A stretch of 64,000 nt of DNA from Daphnia carinata (GCF_022539665.2 NC_081332.1:4524803-4588802), one strand, 5' to 3'. Shown: positions 11,435-22,627, counted from the stretch's first letter. The notes: generated from the letters alone by a model not told the origin. Made by a program: numbers and translations.

Positions 11435-11436
<2 letters not shown>

Positions 11437-11479
<43 letters not shown>
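11437..11479. repeat. (TC)n microsatellite
   Basis: An uninterrupted run of 43 nt lies 0.3 kb past the cut stop codon, probably in the 3' UTR. Confidence 0.95.
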
Positions 11480-11483
<4 letters not shown>

Positions 11484-11660
11484 GTCTTTTTCTCACATTA
11501 GATAAAACGGGAGACACTGAAGGAGGAAGTGGAGGACAAGGGCGAGGGGCGCGTTTGGAGATTGGTAGTTTGCGTGATGAGAAAGGCGATGGAGCACAGA
11601 AACGTCTAGACGGACAAGTTCAGCTTCCCAACTTGGTGTAGGGCCATCGCTTCACTAAAG

Positions 11661-11692
<32 letters not shown>

Positions 11693-11704
11693 GCACACAC
11701 ACAC
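11661..11704. repeat. (AC)n microsatellite
   Basis: An AC array with two GC interruptions lies just past the cut stop codon. Confidence 0.95.
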
Positions 11705-11772
11705 TAACCGCCACACCGAAAGTGTCTTGCGATCGGAGATGGGGGGTAGTGGGCGGGGTAGTGGGGGGGCTG

Positions 11773-13479
11773 TTAAGAATGTTCGTTGTTATCATCGTCT
11801 TTGGCTTCCTCATCGTCGTCCATCTTCTCCTCATCGGAGGAGGGCGAAGGGGAAGGTGACGAACGACGAGACGGACTCATGTGCCGATGGCTCAATTTGT
11901 TGCTGGCCGACTCGTCTTCCTCATCGTCTTCGTCCTCGTCGTTGTCGTACTTGTCGTCGTCGGCCGAACTCCGGCCGCCGGCCGCTTTAGCGTCCGCCTC
12001 GACGAAATTATTCAAATTGGCGTCGACGCTGTGATGGAAGCGAGAAGACAACAGTTTGCTCTTCTTCTTGTCGCGCTCTTCGCTACTGTCCCGATCCTCC
12101 GATTCGACACGGTCGCGTTCACGTCCGGCAGAGCTCTGCTGCCAGTGAGGGTTCACCCACTGAGGGGCGGCCGGTTTCCGGCTCCGACGAGACGATCTGG
12201 CCGCCTGCGCGGCCGGCTCCTCCTGCGACGACACGCTCAGGTGATTGCCGCCACCCGTCGTCTTGGCCGAAGCCATGGCCGTCATTAACGGGCTGGCCAT
12301 CTTGGCGGGCGGTCGAGCGTCGCGTCGGTGCGCCGTCGTCGTCGTCGTCGTCGGCCCCGTCCGGCTCGACGTGTCCGATTCGCAGTCGCTGTCTTCGGCT
12401 TCGGAATCGCTGTGAGCGAGGGCCGCGGCGCGCTGCCGGGCCAAAGTCAAGTCCAGTCCTTCGGCTCCCGGCGCCATGTCCGGCGAAGGATTGCCGAGAC
12501 CCATGCAGAATTGCGACAGCATGCCAGTGGCGTAGAAAGGATACGGCATGCCCAGCGAGGCCATCATGTTCAAATTGCCGGCCAATTGAGGAGGCAAGCC
12601 GGCCAGGGAAGCGGGCAAATTCATGCCGCCCGCTCCAGGGCCAGGGTGATGGCCACCGCTGCCACCGCTGCCACCGCTGCCACCACCTGTGGCGGCCGCG
12701 TGGTGTCCCGAAGCGTCCGCATCGCCGGCGGCCACTTGCATTTCAAAGAGGCGCTGATGGAAGAGCAAGCGGAAGTGGATGGGATCAAATTGTCCCGAAC
12801 TTTCACGGCCGCCGCCGCCGCCGCCGCCGTTGAGCGTGGCGGCCGGCGAAGCGGACGACGAGATCTCCTCCTTGGCCGAGCAATCCAACGAGTTGGACTG
12901 TTGCTGCTTGAGGCGCATTCGGTGGTTGTGGAACCAGTTGGTGATGGTGCGCGTCGACAGGTTCAACTCCTGGGCCAGGAATTCCATGGCCGACGTGCTG
13001 GGATACGGGTCCAGGCTGAAGGCCAGCTTCAGGGCCTCCTTTTGCTGGTCAGAAAAGAGGATTCTCTGCTTCTTGGCCGGTGACGGCGACGAGGAGGACA
13101 GCGAGGCGCCGGCGCCCGTCGTCAACGACGTCGCTTGATGGTTCTGCCCGCCGTACGGTGACGGACTGCCGCCCATCGAGCCGTCGTTGCTCGAATTGTC
13201 GCCACCCATAAACGAGTTGGTGTTGCTGGACGCGTTTGAATTGGGAGCGACGTCATTGGGGCCCATGGGGAAACCCAAATCGCGTCGCCGTTTACCGGCT
13301 TCCCGTCGCTCCGTCTTGAGGCGCTGGATGTGTTCGATGTTGCGCGGGTCGCTCAACCACAACTGCATGCGGATGAACGGCTCCCGGCCCTTGATGCTCA
13401 ACATGTGCCACGGTTTCGGCTTGGAGAGCAACTCGGAGACGGATCCCTGCGACAAGCCCAGCACGGCTTCGCCAAAAAT
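11773..13479 (-). CDS. cut: cut terminal exon: CUT domain 3, homeodomain and acidic C-terminus
   Basis: This terminal exon of 1,707 nt encodes 568 residues and a stop. It follows the acceptor TTTGTTTCAG. Residues 1-55 of the exon finish CUT3 ([34 protein letters not shown]). A basic stretch (ERREAGKRRRD) suits a nuclear localisation signal. The homeodomain lies at about 12,898-13,077 (KKQRILFSDQQKEALKLAF ... TRTITNWFHNHRMRLKQQ), with His in the position-50 slot (WFHNHRM), the hallmark of Cut-class homeodomains. Next come FDPIHFRLLFHQRLFEMQ and SSRRSRKPAAPQWVNPHW, both close to Drosophila Cut. The tail is strongly acidic with a Ser-rich SRRSSPSPSPSS stretch. Poly-Gly and poly-Ser runs are encoded by GCC/GGC-type triplets. 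Confidence 0.96.
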   Translation of the reverse strand: MFGEAVLGLSQGSVSELLSKPKPWHMLSIKGREPFIRMQLWLSDPRNIEHIQRLKTERREAGKRRRDLGFPMGPNDVAPNSNASSNTNSFMGGDNSSNDGSMGGSPSPYGGQNHQATSLTTGAGASLSSSSPSPAKKQRILFSDQQKEALKLAFSLDPYPSTSAMEFLAQELNLSTRTITNWFHNHRMRLKQQQSNSLDCSAKEEISSSASPAATLNGGGGGGGRESSGQFDPIHFRLLFHQRLFEMQVAAGDADASGHHAAATGGGSGGSGGSGGHHPGPGAGGMNLPASLAGLPPQLAGNLNMMASLGMPYPFYATGMLSQFCMGLGNPSPDMAPGAEGLDLTLARQRAAALAHSDSEAEDSDCESDTSSRTGPTTTTTTAHRRDARPPAKMASPLMTAMASAKTTGGGNHLSVSSQEEPAAQAARSSRRSRKPAAPQWVNPHWQQSSAGRERDRVESEDRDSSEERDKKKSKLLSSRFHHSVDANLNNFVEADAKAAGGRSSADDDKYDNDEDEDDEEDESASNKLSHRHMSPSRRSSPSPSPSSDEEKMDDDEEAKDDDNNEHS

Positions 13480-13597
13480 CTGAAACAAAACGAAACAATT
13501 TTGAATGAATAACACATTGGCTTCAAGACGATGTGTTTTTCAAATTTGAGCACAGACGTACGGGGCAAAGGGATGTAATGTCAAATGAAAAGTGTAC

Positions 13598-13919
13598 CTT
13601 TTGTCCAATGTTGTTGGCCAGGAGGACTTCCTTGATCTTGGTCGTCATTCCCTGAGTGTCCAAGTCTTGCGTCAAAGCGGCTAACTCGTAGACGCTGTGG
13701 GCCGGCAGGGAGTAGGCCGCCAAGGTGGGAATGCCCGATCCGGATAAACCGTGGCCGGCTGATGGCGTTGAATTGTCGTCCATCGGACTGGGCGTCGTGC
13801 CGTTGCTAGTCGCATTGTTATTATGGCCGCCCAGCTGCGCGCCGGACAATGATTTGCCGACGGAAGTGGAGCCGGAATTCTTCTCGCTCTTGATCAGAAC
13901 TGGAGACGGATGCAATTGT

Positions 13920-13954
<35 letters not shown>

Positions 13955-14283
13955 GGCTATCTGAGACGCGAGGCTGCGCTGATTGAGGCTCGACTGGGCA
14001 GACATGAAATGGGCCAACGTAGCGCCATACGTCAAGCCAGTCGGGATGGGACTCGACCGCCCGGATAAGGACGAATTCAAATCCATTCCGGCTCCGTGTG
14101 TCAGCGATGCGAGCGCGCTGGCGGGACCTCTGAGGCCGTGAAGAGCCATGGCCGAATGGGCGAGGCTGTTGGGCGATAGATCCATACCACCAGCTGAATT
14201 GACACCGACCGACATGGCCGGCGACGTGGCCGGCATCGACGTCGGTGTCATCATCTTTACCACCGAATTCTTCAAAGCCGATT
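13598..14283 (-). CDS. cut: cut exon: Gln-rich linker and first half of CUT domain 3
   Basis: This exon of 686 nt is entered with two bases and ends in phase 0 after LLANNIGQK at GTACAC. It starts SALKNSVVKMMTPTSMPATS, continues through Ser/Ala/Gly-rich sequence, a Gln/His tract (about 13,917-13,955) and LHPSPVLIKSEKNSGS. That last piece contains IKSE, a fit to the SUMO-attachment consensus (hydrophobic-K-x-E). It ends with VYELAALTQDLDTQGMTTK, which matches Drosophila VYEMAALTQDLDT at the start of CUT3. The intron after NIGQK splits CUT3 13 residues further along than the intron that splits CUT2. Confidence 0.93.
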
Positions 14284-14390
14284 CTGTTTTGAAAACGAAA
14301 ACGAAAAGGCATTTAACATTCAGGACGTGCTCTAGCGGCAATGTCTGTGTGATTTTGTTTCGGATGGAAAGAAATTGGGAAAAAACTTAC

Positions 14391-14649
14391 GTGATGATCC
14401 CGAATAGCCGCCCGTCCGCATCAGTTTCTCCGGCGCGATTTTGTACTGGGACGCCACCAACTTGTGCACGGCGTTCTCGTCCTCCAAGAAGATCTTCATC
14501 CGGATGAACGGTTCACGCCCTTTCTGAGTCAGCATGTGCCACGGTTTAGGCCTGGCCAGCAGGTCCGACACGGATCCCTGAGAGAGGCCCAGCACCGACT
14601 CGCCAAACAACCGCTGGCTAATAGAATACTGGCTCAGCTGTTCTTTCAC
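14391..14649 (-). CDS. cut: cut exon with main part of CUT domain 2
   Basis: This 259-nt exon follows a TTGTTTAG acceptor, starts in phase 0 ([18 protein letters not shown]) and ends in phase 1 at GTAAGT. It contains [38 protein letters not shown], and the conserved C-terminal extension [20 protein letters not shown]. These are the DNA-binding helices of CUT2 and are almost identical to Drosophila CUT2. Only 107 nt separate this exon from the next one downstream, in contrast to the multi-kilobase introns upstream. Confidence 0.95.
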
Positions 14650-14990
14650 CTAAACAATGGCAAATCAAAAATGCTAAAATTAGATTTCAAATCAATTGTG
14701 CTAATTCCAAACGGCATTTTGCAAGCCCCACAATATTGTTCTCCCTCCCTCCCTCCCCCCCCCACCTTCCCGTTTTACTATTGTGCCGATGCAATTCATT
14801 CCCGTGCGCTGTCGCTTATTGAAATAGCTGAATTACGCAAAACGGGGGGGGGGGGGGGGGGGGGGCGGCGAAGAGAACGCGTTGTCCCGAAGTGAACGTG
14901 AACGACGGGAGAAAGGAAGAATAGCAGGTGCAAAATGCATCCAAAGGAGGGCACAGAGGGAGAAGAGGGGTGATTTAAGGTTCATTGAGA

Positions 14991-15027
<37 letters not shown>

Positions 15028-16226
15028 AACGGTTCTATTTCCTTCTTTAGACTTGCAATGAAAACAATTGATCCCAGACCGCCAGACATAAAGAATGGGA
15101 AGCGGGATGGCAAAAGTGGTGGTGGTGGTGGTGGAGGAGGGGGGGGGGGGAGTGGCACACCGGAGAAGAATAGAGAATGCAGTCTGTATATATATATATA
15201 TCGTGACTTGTGGCTCGCCTCTTTGTACAAAAACTCGAACACAGATGGGGGTTCAATGGGTGTGCGTTCACGGTGTACCAACAACAACAACAACAACAAC
15301 AACAAGTCACAAGGTTTCCTTGAATGCACGCCGGTAGGAGGTCGGTCGGTAGAATCGCAAGGGGAGATGGAGCGCGAGTTTGGATTTACTACTCTAAAAC
15401 TCCTTCCAGGTATTTTCAATTAGCTACGGCCAGAAAGAGACAATAGAGACTCGAACGTCGCCGCGCGTCTCTTGCATTCACTCCCGTCTACGCCCAACGG
15501 GCGAAATGGCGCTACAAGGGGGTTGAGGGGGAGGTAGCGAAACAAAGCCAACACACTATTTGTTCAAAAATAAGAAGAAGGTAACCGTTGCAAGAAGCTA
15601 TTGTGCGTGCATTTATAGAAGACGAGCATCCACTGTAAACGATCAAGCACCCCCCCCCCCTTCACCCCCAAAAATAGCAAAAGAGTACGGTAAACTCTTC
15701 GTCTGTAATGCTGCTTTGGCCATTGTGTGTGTGCGTAGCGTTACGCTCGCTCATACCGCTACATCACCCGCTACTCAAAGTTGATGTACGATACCTTCCC
15801 TCTCTTCCTAAACAATGCGCCAAAGCGTTCCGGGCGAATCAAGACGTCACAACAATTGGGAAAAGCGCGCGCGCGCTCGAAATCTTGGCATACTCCAACA
15901 ACACATCTATCTAAACCCCCCTCCCCCCCCCCTCGTTTTTAATGAGTTTATTGATTGGCAAACACACAGACACACGCACTTCGTATTCGGTTAACGCTTC
16001 AATGCCCAAAAGCTAAAGATTTCCCATTTTCGTTGCCCATTGTGTGTGTGTGTGTGTGTGTGTTACGTTTGTGTCAGTGTGTAAGTTGTTAAGCCATGTG
16101 GGGTGGTGGTAAATGAGAAACGAAGCGCCGGATGTAAACGAATGAGGAGAGAATAGGCAAAATAAAAAAGAAAAAAAAAAAAAAAAAAAAAAAAGGAAGT
16201 GCGATGCGGTAGATGGGTAATCTTAC
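14650..16226 (-). other. cut intron within CUT domain 2
   Basis: This 1.6-kb intron contains G18-type and T32 homopolymers (14,995-15,026), a GGT/G tract (15,117-15,151), a CAA array (15,279-15,305) and a GT array (16,041-16,063). No gene was seen. Confidence 0.7.
14995..15026. repeat. T32 homopolymer
   Basis: A run of 32 T in the intron that splits CUT2. Confidence 0.95.
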
Positions 16227-17019
16227 CTTTTTGACGATGTCTTCCGTGTTGAGGTTCTGGTACGTGTCGAACTGTTGCTGGGTGATGGGAGGCAGGATGG
16301 CTTTCATCGGCCGCTGCGTCACTTGCGGCAGAGTCGGGTTGGCCGGCTGCGACATTAGCGAATTGGTGATGGAGGCGATGCGCTGGAGCGGCGAAGCCAC
16401 GCCGCCATTGCCAGCCGCGACGCCCCCACCGGCAGCGCCACTTCCGGCGGCTCCTGTCGTCGCCGTATTGGACTCGTCCGGCGACAGGCTCGAAGACGGC
16501 CGAAGAATGTTGTGCAACGAGTGAGGCATGTAGAGGCTACCGATCGCATTGTCCGTCGATTTCGACGAACTGTGCAGCGCCAAACTGCTGTTGGCCGCCT
16601 CTCCGGCCACGCTCTTGCTGCGCTCGCCATTCTCGGCGGCCGGCGCGAGCAGCAGCGATTTGTGATTGGCCGACGAGCCGACGGCCGATCTCATTTTGCC
16701 CACGTCCCGCTCCGAGCTTTCCTCGTCGCTCCGCGCGCTTCCGGCGCCCGTGGCGCTCTTGGGCAGCGACAGGTCTTGAGGGAAACCGTTGCTGACGTGT
16801 GCGCCGCCGCTCATTGTTGTCGTCGATTGATGTTGGCTTCCGGCGCTGCCGACGGGCGTCGACGTCAAATGGCCGGCGGCTGTGGCCGTCGTCGTCGATG
16901 TCGCGTTGGCGTTGGACGACGACGGCGGCTGCATCAACCGGTTGAGCTCCTGTTGATAGACATCGAGGGCCATGCGAATTTCTTCGGGCGTCCGCTCAAA
17001 GAGTGCGCTAGTGTACGAT
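16227..17019 (-). CDS. cut: cut exon with CtBP-like motif and start of CUT domain 2
   Basis: This exon of 793 nt is entered with one base (completing Arg) and ends in phase 0 after NTEDIVKK at GTAAGA. It begins SYTSALFERTPEEIRMALDV, contains FPQDLSLPK (16,767-16,781 for PQDLS), long Ser/Ala/Gly stretches, and SPLQRIASITNSLMSQP. It ends with AILPPITQQQFDTYQNLN, which is nearly the same in Drosophila Cut just before CUT2. PxDLS is the classic docking motif for the CtBP co-repressor. Drosophila has AQDLSL at a comparable place. The residues after NTEDIV begin CUT domain 2, so an intron splits this domain. Confidence 0.92.
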
Positions 17020-17250
17020 CTATGAATATAACGCGCAAAACACACGAGAACATGAAAAAAAAACCAAAAAAAAAAAAACCAGTTCGGTCAGTCAGCACGT
17101 TTTGTTTTTTGTTGTTGTTGCGTTTCGAAAAACAAAAAAGAACAAAAAAAAAAAAAATAAAAAATAAAATCCCGATCGTTCGGGATCCATTCTGAGACAC
17201 TTCTATTTTAAGTCGACGCCGAGCTGCGTGTACATAAGAATGCCCCCCCC

Positions 17251-17292
<42 letters not shown>

Positions 17293-17519
17293 GTGCGAAG
17301 GAATTTACTTGTTTTCTTCGTTTGCTAAAACCGCACGGGGTATGTACGAAACGCCCGTCGGCGGATGCACACGAACAAAACGATAAGCAAGAAAACAAAA
17401 ACTCACGAAAATTGAAAGAGAGAGCGCTGAAGCGTGTTGCTTCTTGCGCCATTAAGAAAAACCAAAAACAAAATGACTCGAAAGCTCCCGTAGTAGCAAA
17501 GTTTCTTAGTTTTCTATTT

Positions 17520-17554
<35 letters not shown>

Positions 17555-17809
17555 CCACTATCACTTGGTTGAAATGGACGCCAAAGTGATGAACGATCGA
17601 GCGACACGAATGTCGGGCCATTGTAAATCAATCTAGTCACACTATCGCTATTTTTTGTTTTCTTTTCAATGTATAATCATTTCGTTTCTTCCTTTTTTCT
17701 TTTTTTTTTCCATTTGCTTGATGCAAATTGATTTTTATTTATTCTTTCCCACCCCCTACCCCCCCCCCCCCTTCGTTTCTTAGGCCGATTGTCGTAAAGC
17801 ACACGTTAC
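17020..17809 (-). other. cut intron with poly(C)-poly(T) tract
   Basis: This 0.8-kb intron holds C16 directly followed by T31 (17,243-17,289) and T34 near 17,521-17,554. No gene or conserved element was recognised. Confidence 0.7.
17243..17289. repeat. C16-T31 compound homopolymer
   Basis: Sixteen C are directly followed by 31 T, forming a 47-nt all-pyrimidine strand. Confidence 0.95.
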
Positions 17810-18234
17810 CTATTGTAGTCGCGGAGATTGGACGCCATGGCTCTGGAACCGCCACCGGCTGCCAGGGCCGATAATCCGGATAGGTGGGCCGGATTGAAAG
17901 CGGCCGGATTGAAAGCGGGCGATCCGCCCGACATCATTTTCGCCAGCTCGTCGTGATAGATGCGCAGCACTTGCTCCTGTGAAATGTCGTCGTGGTCCGG
18001 CTTGCGTCCGCGACGTTGCTGCTGTTGCTGTTGCTGTTGTTGTTGTTGCAACAAGAGGTTAGCGCTGCTGCTGCTACTACTATTGTTGTTGTTGTTGTTG
18101 TTGTTGTTGTGGTGGTGGTGATGGCTAGACGAAGAAGTCGGCGTCGTAGTGGTCGTCGTGGCACTAGACGTTGATGTGGCATTGGCTCCAGCCGACGGGC
18201 AGATCGGTTCCACTTTGGGTCCGGGTGATGGAGT
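17810..18234 (-). CDS. cut: cut linker exon rich in His/Asn/Ser/Gln repeats
   Basis: This 425-nt exon starts in phase 0 (TPSPGPKVEPICPS) and ends with AG before GTAACG, completing an Arg codon with the next exon. It encodes a Thr/Ser run, about five His, nine Asn, six Ser and eleven Gln residues in sequence. A more conserved helix follows (DHDDISQEQVLRIYHDELAK, similar to Drosophila DDQDKMARLYQELIAR), then NPAAFNP/NPAHLSG repeats. The homopeptides come from tandem CAN/AAC triplets, so this exon should be length-polymorphic. The region lies between CUT1 and CUT2. Confidence 0.9.
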
Positions 18235-18866
18235 CTACCGGAAATCAAAGAGAAAAACAAAACAAAAATGCGTGTTAGGAACGTGATAACAAAAACAGAT
18301 ATGGATAGACGTCATCGGCACAACACGCCATCGACTTAGCTATTTGAATAGCCATCTGGAAATATCCATAATATACGATCGAAAGCTTGAGAACAAGCTG
18401 CTCATTTTTTTTTTTGCCTCTCTTTCGAGCGAAGGGGGATGTGCTACTCGCCAGCGAAATATTTCATTTTTAATGCGAGGGAGGGCGCGGGCAAAAGACT
18501 GGCGCAACGAGCGAAACGGTCCATTTAATGTCCCGACGTGCTCGTTTTCTTTCGCGGTGGCCGAAACGAGCCGAGCGCAAGAGCCTTCCCCGCCCACACT
18601 CTCGGGCGTCGATCTAATACATAAGGATATTTTCTCTTCCTTCTCTTCCATTGCCTCGTCGTTAACTAAACAGATGTTCTCCAAGCGCTATAGGGGGCTA
18701 CTAAATATATACTCAAGCCGGGCAATTTTCTACAAACAAAAAACTCGAAACACACAAATCGATTTTTGTTTTTGTTTTTGTTTTTCCGGTTCTCTCTATT
18801 GGACATCCGATTTGTTTGTCAACTTCCCAATTTTTTTATGAGCCATGCCCGGTCTTTTCTCTTTAC

Positions 18867-18902
<36 letters not shown>

Positions 18903-18920
18903 CCTGTTATTTATTTTTAC

Positions 18921-19078
18921 CTGTGTTTGGCTGGGCGGTTTGCTCTCGTCGCTCCCAGAGTCGTCGACTTGTTGCGCCCGTAGTGCGGCGCTGGCCTCGT
19001 GCAGGATGTGGGCGATCCGTTCCTCGGTAACGGAGCTCTCCTCCGTCTTGGTCGCCACTGACGAGCCCGTTTCCTTTC
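18921..19078 (-). CDS. cut: cut linker exon after CUT1
   Basis: This 158-nt exon is entered with two bases, so the preceding exon's G makes a Gly codon (RK-G-KETGSS). It carries TEERIAHILHEASAALRAQQ, then DSGSDESKPPSQTQ, and ends in phase 0 at GTAAAA. The helical stretch corresponds to Drosophila SEDRIAHILSEASSLMKQ and to the similar short motif between CUT1 and CUT2 in vertebrates. Its function is unknown, and the conservation suggests a protein-interaction helix. The Ser/Asp-rich tail has the look of casein kinase 2 target sequence, which is only an inference. Confidence 0.9.
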
Positions 19079-20782
19079 CTGAATAAAAGAAAAATAAGAA
19101 AGAAAAATTTTTAAAAAAAATTGAAGGATACGAATGTCAGTTTTCTTTTTCAGCGATAATTACAGCGTTGTCTCATTCTAAATTACACGTCCGTCCGTTT
19201 CACAACTCAACGATGATCATAAAAAACAAAGAAACAAAAAAAACAAAAAAAAAAACTGAATGTACTATATATCTAAGAAAAAAACCATTGAAGCGTGAGA
19301 TCAAGCGACCAGGCGTCAACGAGAGAGTTTGATCAATGAGTTGACTGGAGCGGCACACTAGTCAGTGAAGGGGATATGGCCGCTGTCTATTCTTTTTTTT
19401 TTTTTTCTTTCCTTTTTTCTTTATTATTATTATATCTGCCCCACATTACATAGATGTGAGATAAAGAGGAAAGAAGGCAAAAAAAGAAATAGATGGATAA
19501 ATCTCTGGTAGATGAAAGACACCATGAAAAAAAAAAAAAAAAAAAAAAAAAATGAGCGTACGAATGAGGAATGGAAACAGTTCCACAGAGCGTGACTGTG
19601 TACTGCAGGGCCACTTTCTTTTTTTTTTGCGGGTTCCTTTTTTTTAGTTCGCATTTTTTAAAATTTTCTCCTACCGACATTTCAAAGATGTTATAGTTTA
19701 TACCCGATATTTAACTACTGGTCTTTTTTTTTTTTTTTAAAGGGTGTCTGTGTGTTTCGAAACGTTATTACGATAGTGAAATCTCTTCTCAGAGTTCTCT
19801 TAACATTAAAAAAAAAAAAAAAGTGGAAGAACGAACACATGTGGATATAAATAAGGTAAAAAGAAAAAAAGAAAAAAGAAGAAGAAGAAGGAGAGAGATA
19901 GAGAGACAGCTGGAGAGATGATGGATGGTGAGATGTCAAACATCCATCTCTCTCTTTTTCCTCCTTCTGCGTTTGTCGTCTCGGGCTGCCGGCCTTGAAA
20001 TAGAACTTTTTGGCTGCCGGGCAAGAGCGGGAATCGAAGTGGAAGAAGGATAAAAAATAAAAATCAAAAAATGAAATTGAAGAACTTGATTTGATATGAA
20101 GCGCGTAATGAGTAAGAGGTACAGCAAAGAAGGCGATGACTTCAAGAAAAAAAAAAAAATTGATCCGAAAAAAACCAAAACAAAAAGAAAAACAAGATCT
20201 ATGGCACTGGAAATGAACACAGCCGGCATATTCAAACATGGCGCCAGTCCCGCAGCGCTATAAAAAAAAAAAAAGAAGAAAACCCTCAAGGCCTCAAATC
20301 ATTTACGACGATGATGGCATTTGGCTTCCTGTTTTTTTTTTTTTTTTTTTTTGAACATGGTTTCCCTAATTTTTTTTTTTTTTTTTTTTCTTTTTCTTCT
20401 TCTTTTAAATCATTTCCAAAATGTCACCGGCCCAATCGAGATTTTCTAATTGGTTAGAGGTATTCAAACTATGCCCTCGTTGAGGACAATTGGCCACATC
20501 ATCCGGAAAATAAAACAAAATAAAAAAAAAAAGGAAGAAAATTCAAATAGTCTGGTAAATAATCAAAACAAACCGCTGGCAGAGCGGATCGTTTGTTTTG
20601 CCATCGTCCAAACGCCACCGCCAACTTTGACGAATGCCATCGGTTTGATCTTGCGGGAGTGCCCATTAGGAACTGCCGCCGCCGCTGCCGCCGCCGCCGC
20701 CCCGGATCATCATCATGTCACATGCCTTTCTCAACTCGCCCGTCTTCCTTCTTCCCCCTCCCAAACTCACCCACTCCCGTCT

Positions 20783-20786
<4 letters not shown>

Positions 20787-20851
<65 letters not shown>
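20787..20851. repeat. (TC)n(TA)n(CA)n compound microsatellite
   Basis: Three dinucleotide arrays adjoin one another without a break in the large cut intron. Confidence 0.95.
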
Positions 20852-22592
20852 TCATATACACACACGATCGCAAAATCGTGTATAGAATGTTAAAGGGCTT
20901 TATAACGAGGTCGCCAAGCGATGAAATCATCGCTTCTTGTTTCCGATAATTCAAAAATGTGTTTCGCATTTAGTTTGTTTGAATTGAACGCCCTTCTTCT
21001 CTTTTTCCCCCGTTCGCCTTTTCAACACATTTCGAAGCCTTTCGATGACGTCACGATTTCAAGTTGAATATCAAATTTCATTGCAAAAATAAAATAAAAT
21101 GCATTTTTTTTTTCTGTTTCTTCATACGTCGCTCGTCGTGTCTCACGTCGTAAAATCTCACGCAAAGCGAAAAAAAAAAAAAAAAAAAAAAGGAAAAAAA
21201 ATATATCGACCGCGGCGCTTAAAGTCCCCGAGGGATGATAAGTCGTTAATGAGAGCAGTGCCGTGCCGAGACCATTCATCACCTTCTTTTCGTCCTAGGG
21301 GTTACACTACGGGATACGAGCTACAGTAGCATAAAACGCTAGCAAACAAGCAACGGCAAAGAAGAAGTAAAAGAAGAAGTCGACAAAGATAAAAACATAC
21401 ACAGCAAGAGGTCCTGCTTAAAGGTCCTCAAGGAAGAATTATCCCTCAAAGGGGTGGGGGGGGGGGGCGGGGTTATCATTTGCTTTTTTTCCCGCAGGAT
21501 GAATAGCGTGTGAAAACATGACAGAACGCATCGTCGTCCACGTTTTTTTTTTTTTTTTGTGACCCTTCATCTAAATTGGGGCTAAATATTTTTTTTCTTA
21601 GTTTGTCATTGAAGGTCTTTCGTGTTTTTTTTTATTTTTAATGTCCCTACGTTTTTTTGTGGAATGACAAACCACATCACAAGAACACAGAAAGAGAAAT
21701 GAGTGTAGTAATAGAGGAGGAAAAAAAAAAAAAATGAAAATAACCGTCACCGACGTCGATGACAGAATGGAGGAGAGAGAGAGAGAGAGAGAGGGCGGAA
21801 TAGCAAATAAAATAAAACCACACCCTGTTTCCGGTGAGATTCTAATCTCTTTCTTTTCTTTCCCCCACCCCTTTATTTTCCTTCTTTTAAGCTCAAATTT
21901 TGAACAATTCCAGCTGTTTTTCCCTCTTTCTCCATTTATTTTTGTTGTTGTGTTCTCGCTCCTTACAACAAGCGAGTAATGATCATTAAAAAGAAAGAAA
22001 GAAAGAAAGAAAGAAAGAAAAAAAAAAAAAAAAAAGGAACTGAAATTCCAAAGCGGCCTCTTTCATTCGCAGCGCTCTCATTGCCGGCAGTGTTTTTTTT
22101 TTTTTTTTTATTTCTTTCCATTTTTTTCACCGTTTCTTTCTCTTTTAATCATTTATATAACAAATACCCTCCCCTCCTATAATTTCGTTTCCCTCTCCAT
22201 TCACATCATTCCAAAATAAACGAGAGCTAGCGGCATATTTGTCACACAAAAATTGTCTCCTTACGCTAAACGGGTCACCCCAAAAACCAAGAAAAAAAAA
22301 CAAAAAACGGATCAATGAATAATCAAAAATGAATGGCGAAAAAAAAAAAAAATTGAATGGTTTGTTTCGTATCGAATAGCAAACGACTCGTAAAAAACCG
22401 TTACTACGGTTAGAGAAAAAGGAAAAACGATTGCTAATGATAGTACCTCGATTAAGCGCAAATGTCGATGTGATTGCATTGCCTATTTCCTCCTATTTCT
22501 TTTTGCTTTTGTGATCGGCGCGTTTACGAACAATCGAACACACATCGAACGTCGCAAGGGATGACACAACATCAGAAAGGCTCACCGCAAAC

Positions 22593-22627
<35 letters not shown>

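Larger units (their letters stand above)
6988..11772 (-). other. cut 3' UTR and intergenic/intronic spacer between cut stop and CASP exons
   Basis: This 4.8-kb stretch, dense in poly(A), poly(T) and purine-rich repeats, must contain the cut 3' UTR. It is also the last part of the intron skipped to make CASP. No convincing coding frame is present. Frames read here (for example at 7.1-7.6, 8.1-8.5 and 10.2-10.8 kb) are Lys/Arg/Glu or Phe/Ser runs arising from repeats. Confidence 0.6.

Noticed and set aside
12328-13083. A 251-codon plus-strand open frame
   Set aside because: It lies opposite the cut homeodomain exon, is rich in Arg/Ala/Gly from GC-biased codons, and shows no domain. It is a shadow of the real minus-strand frame.
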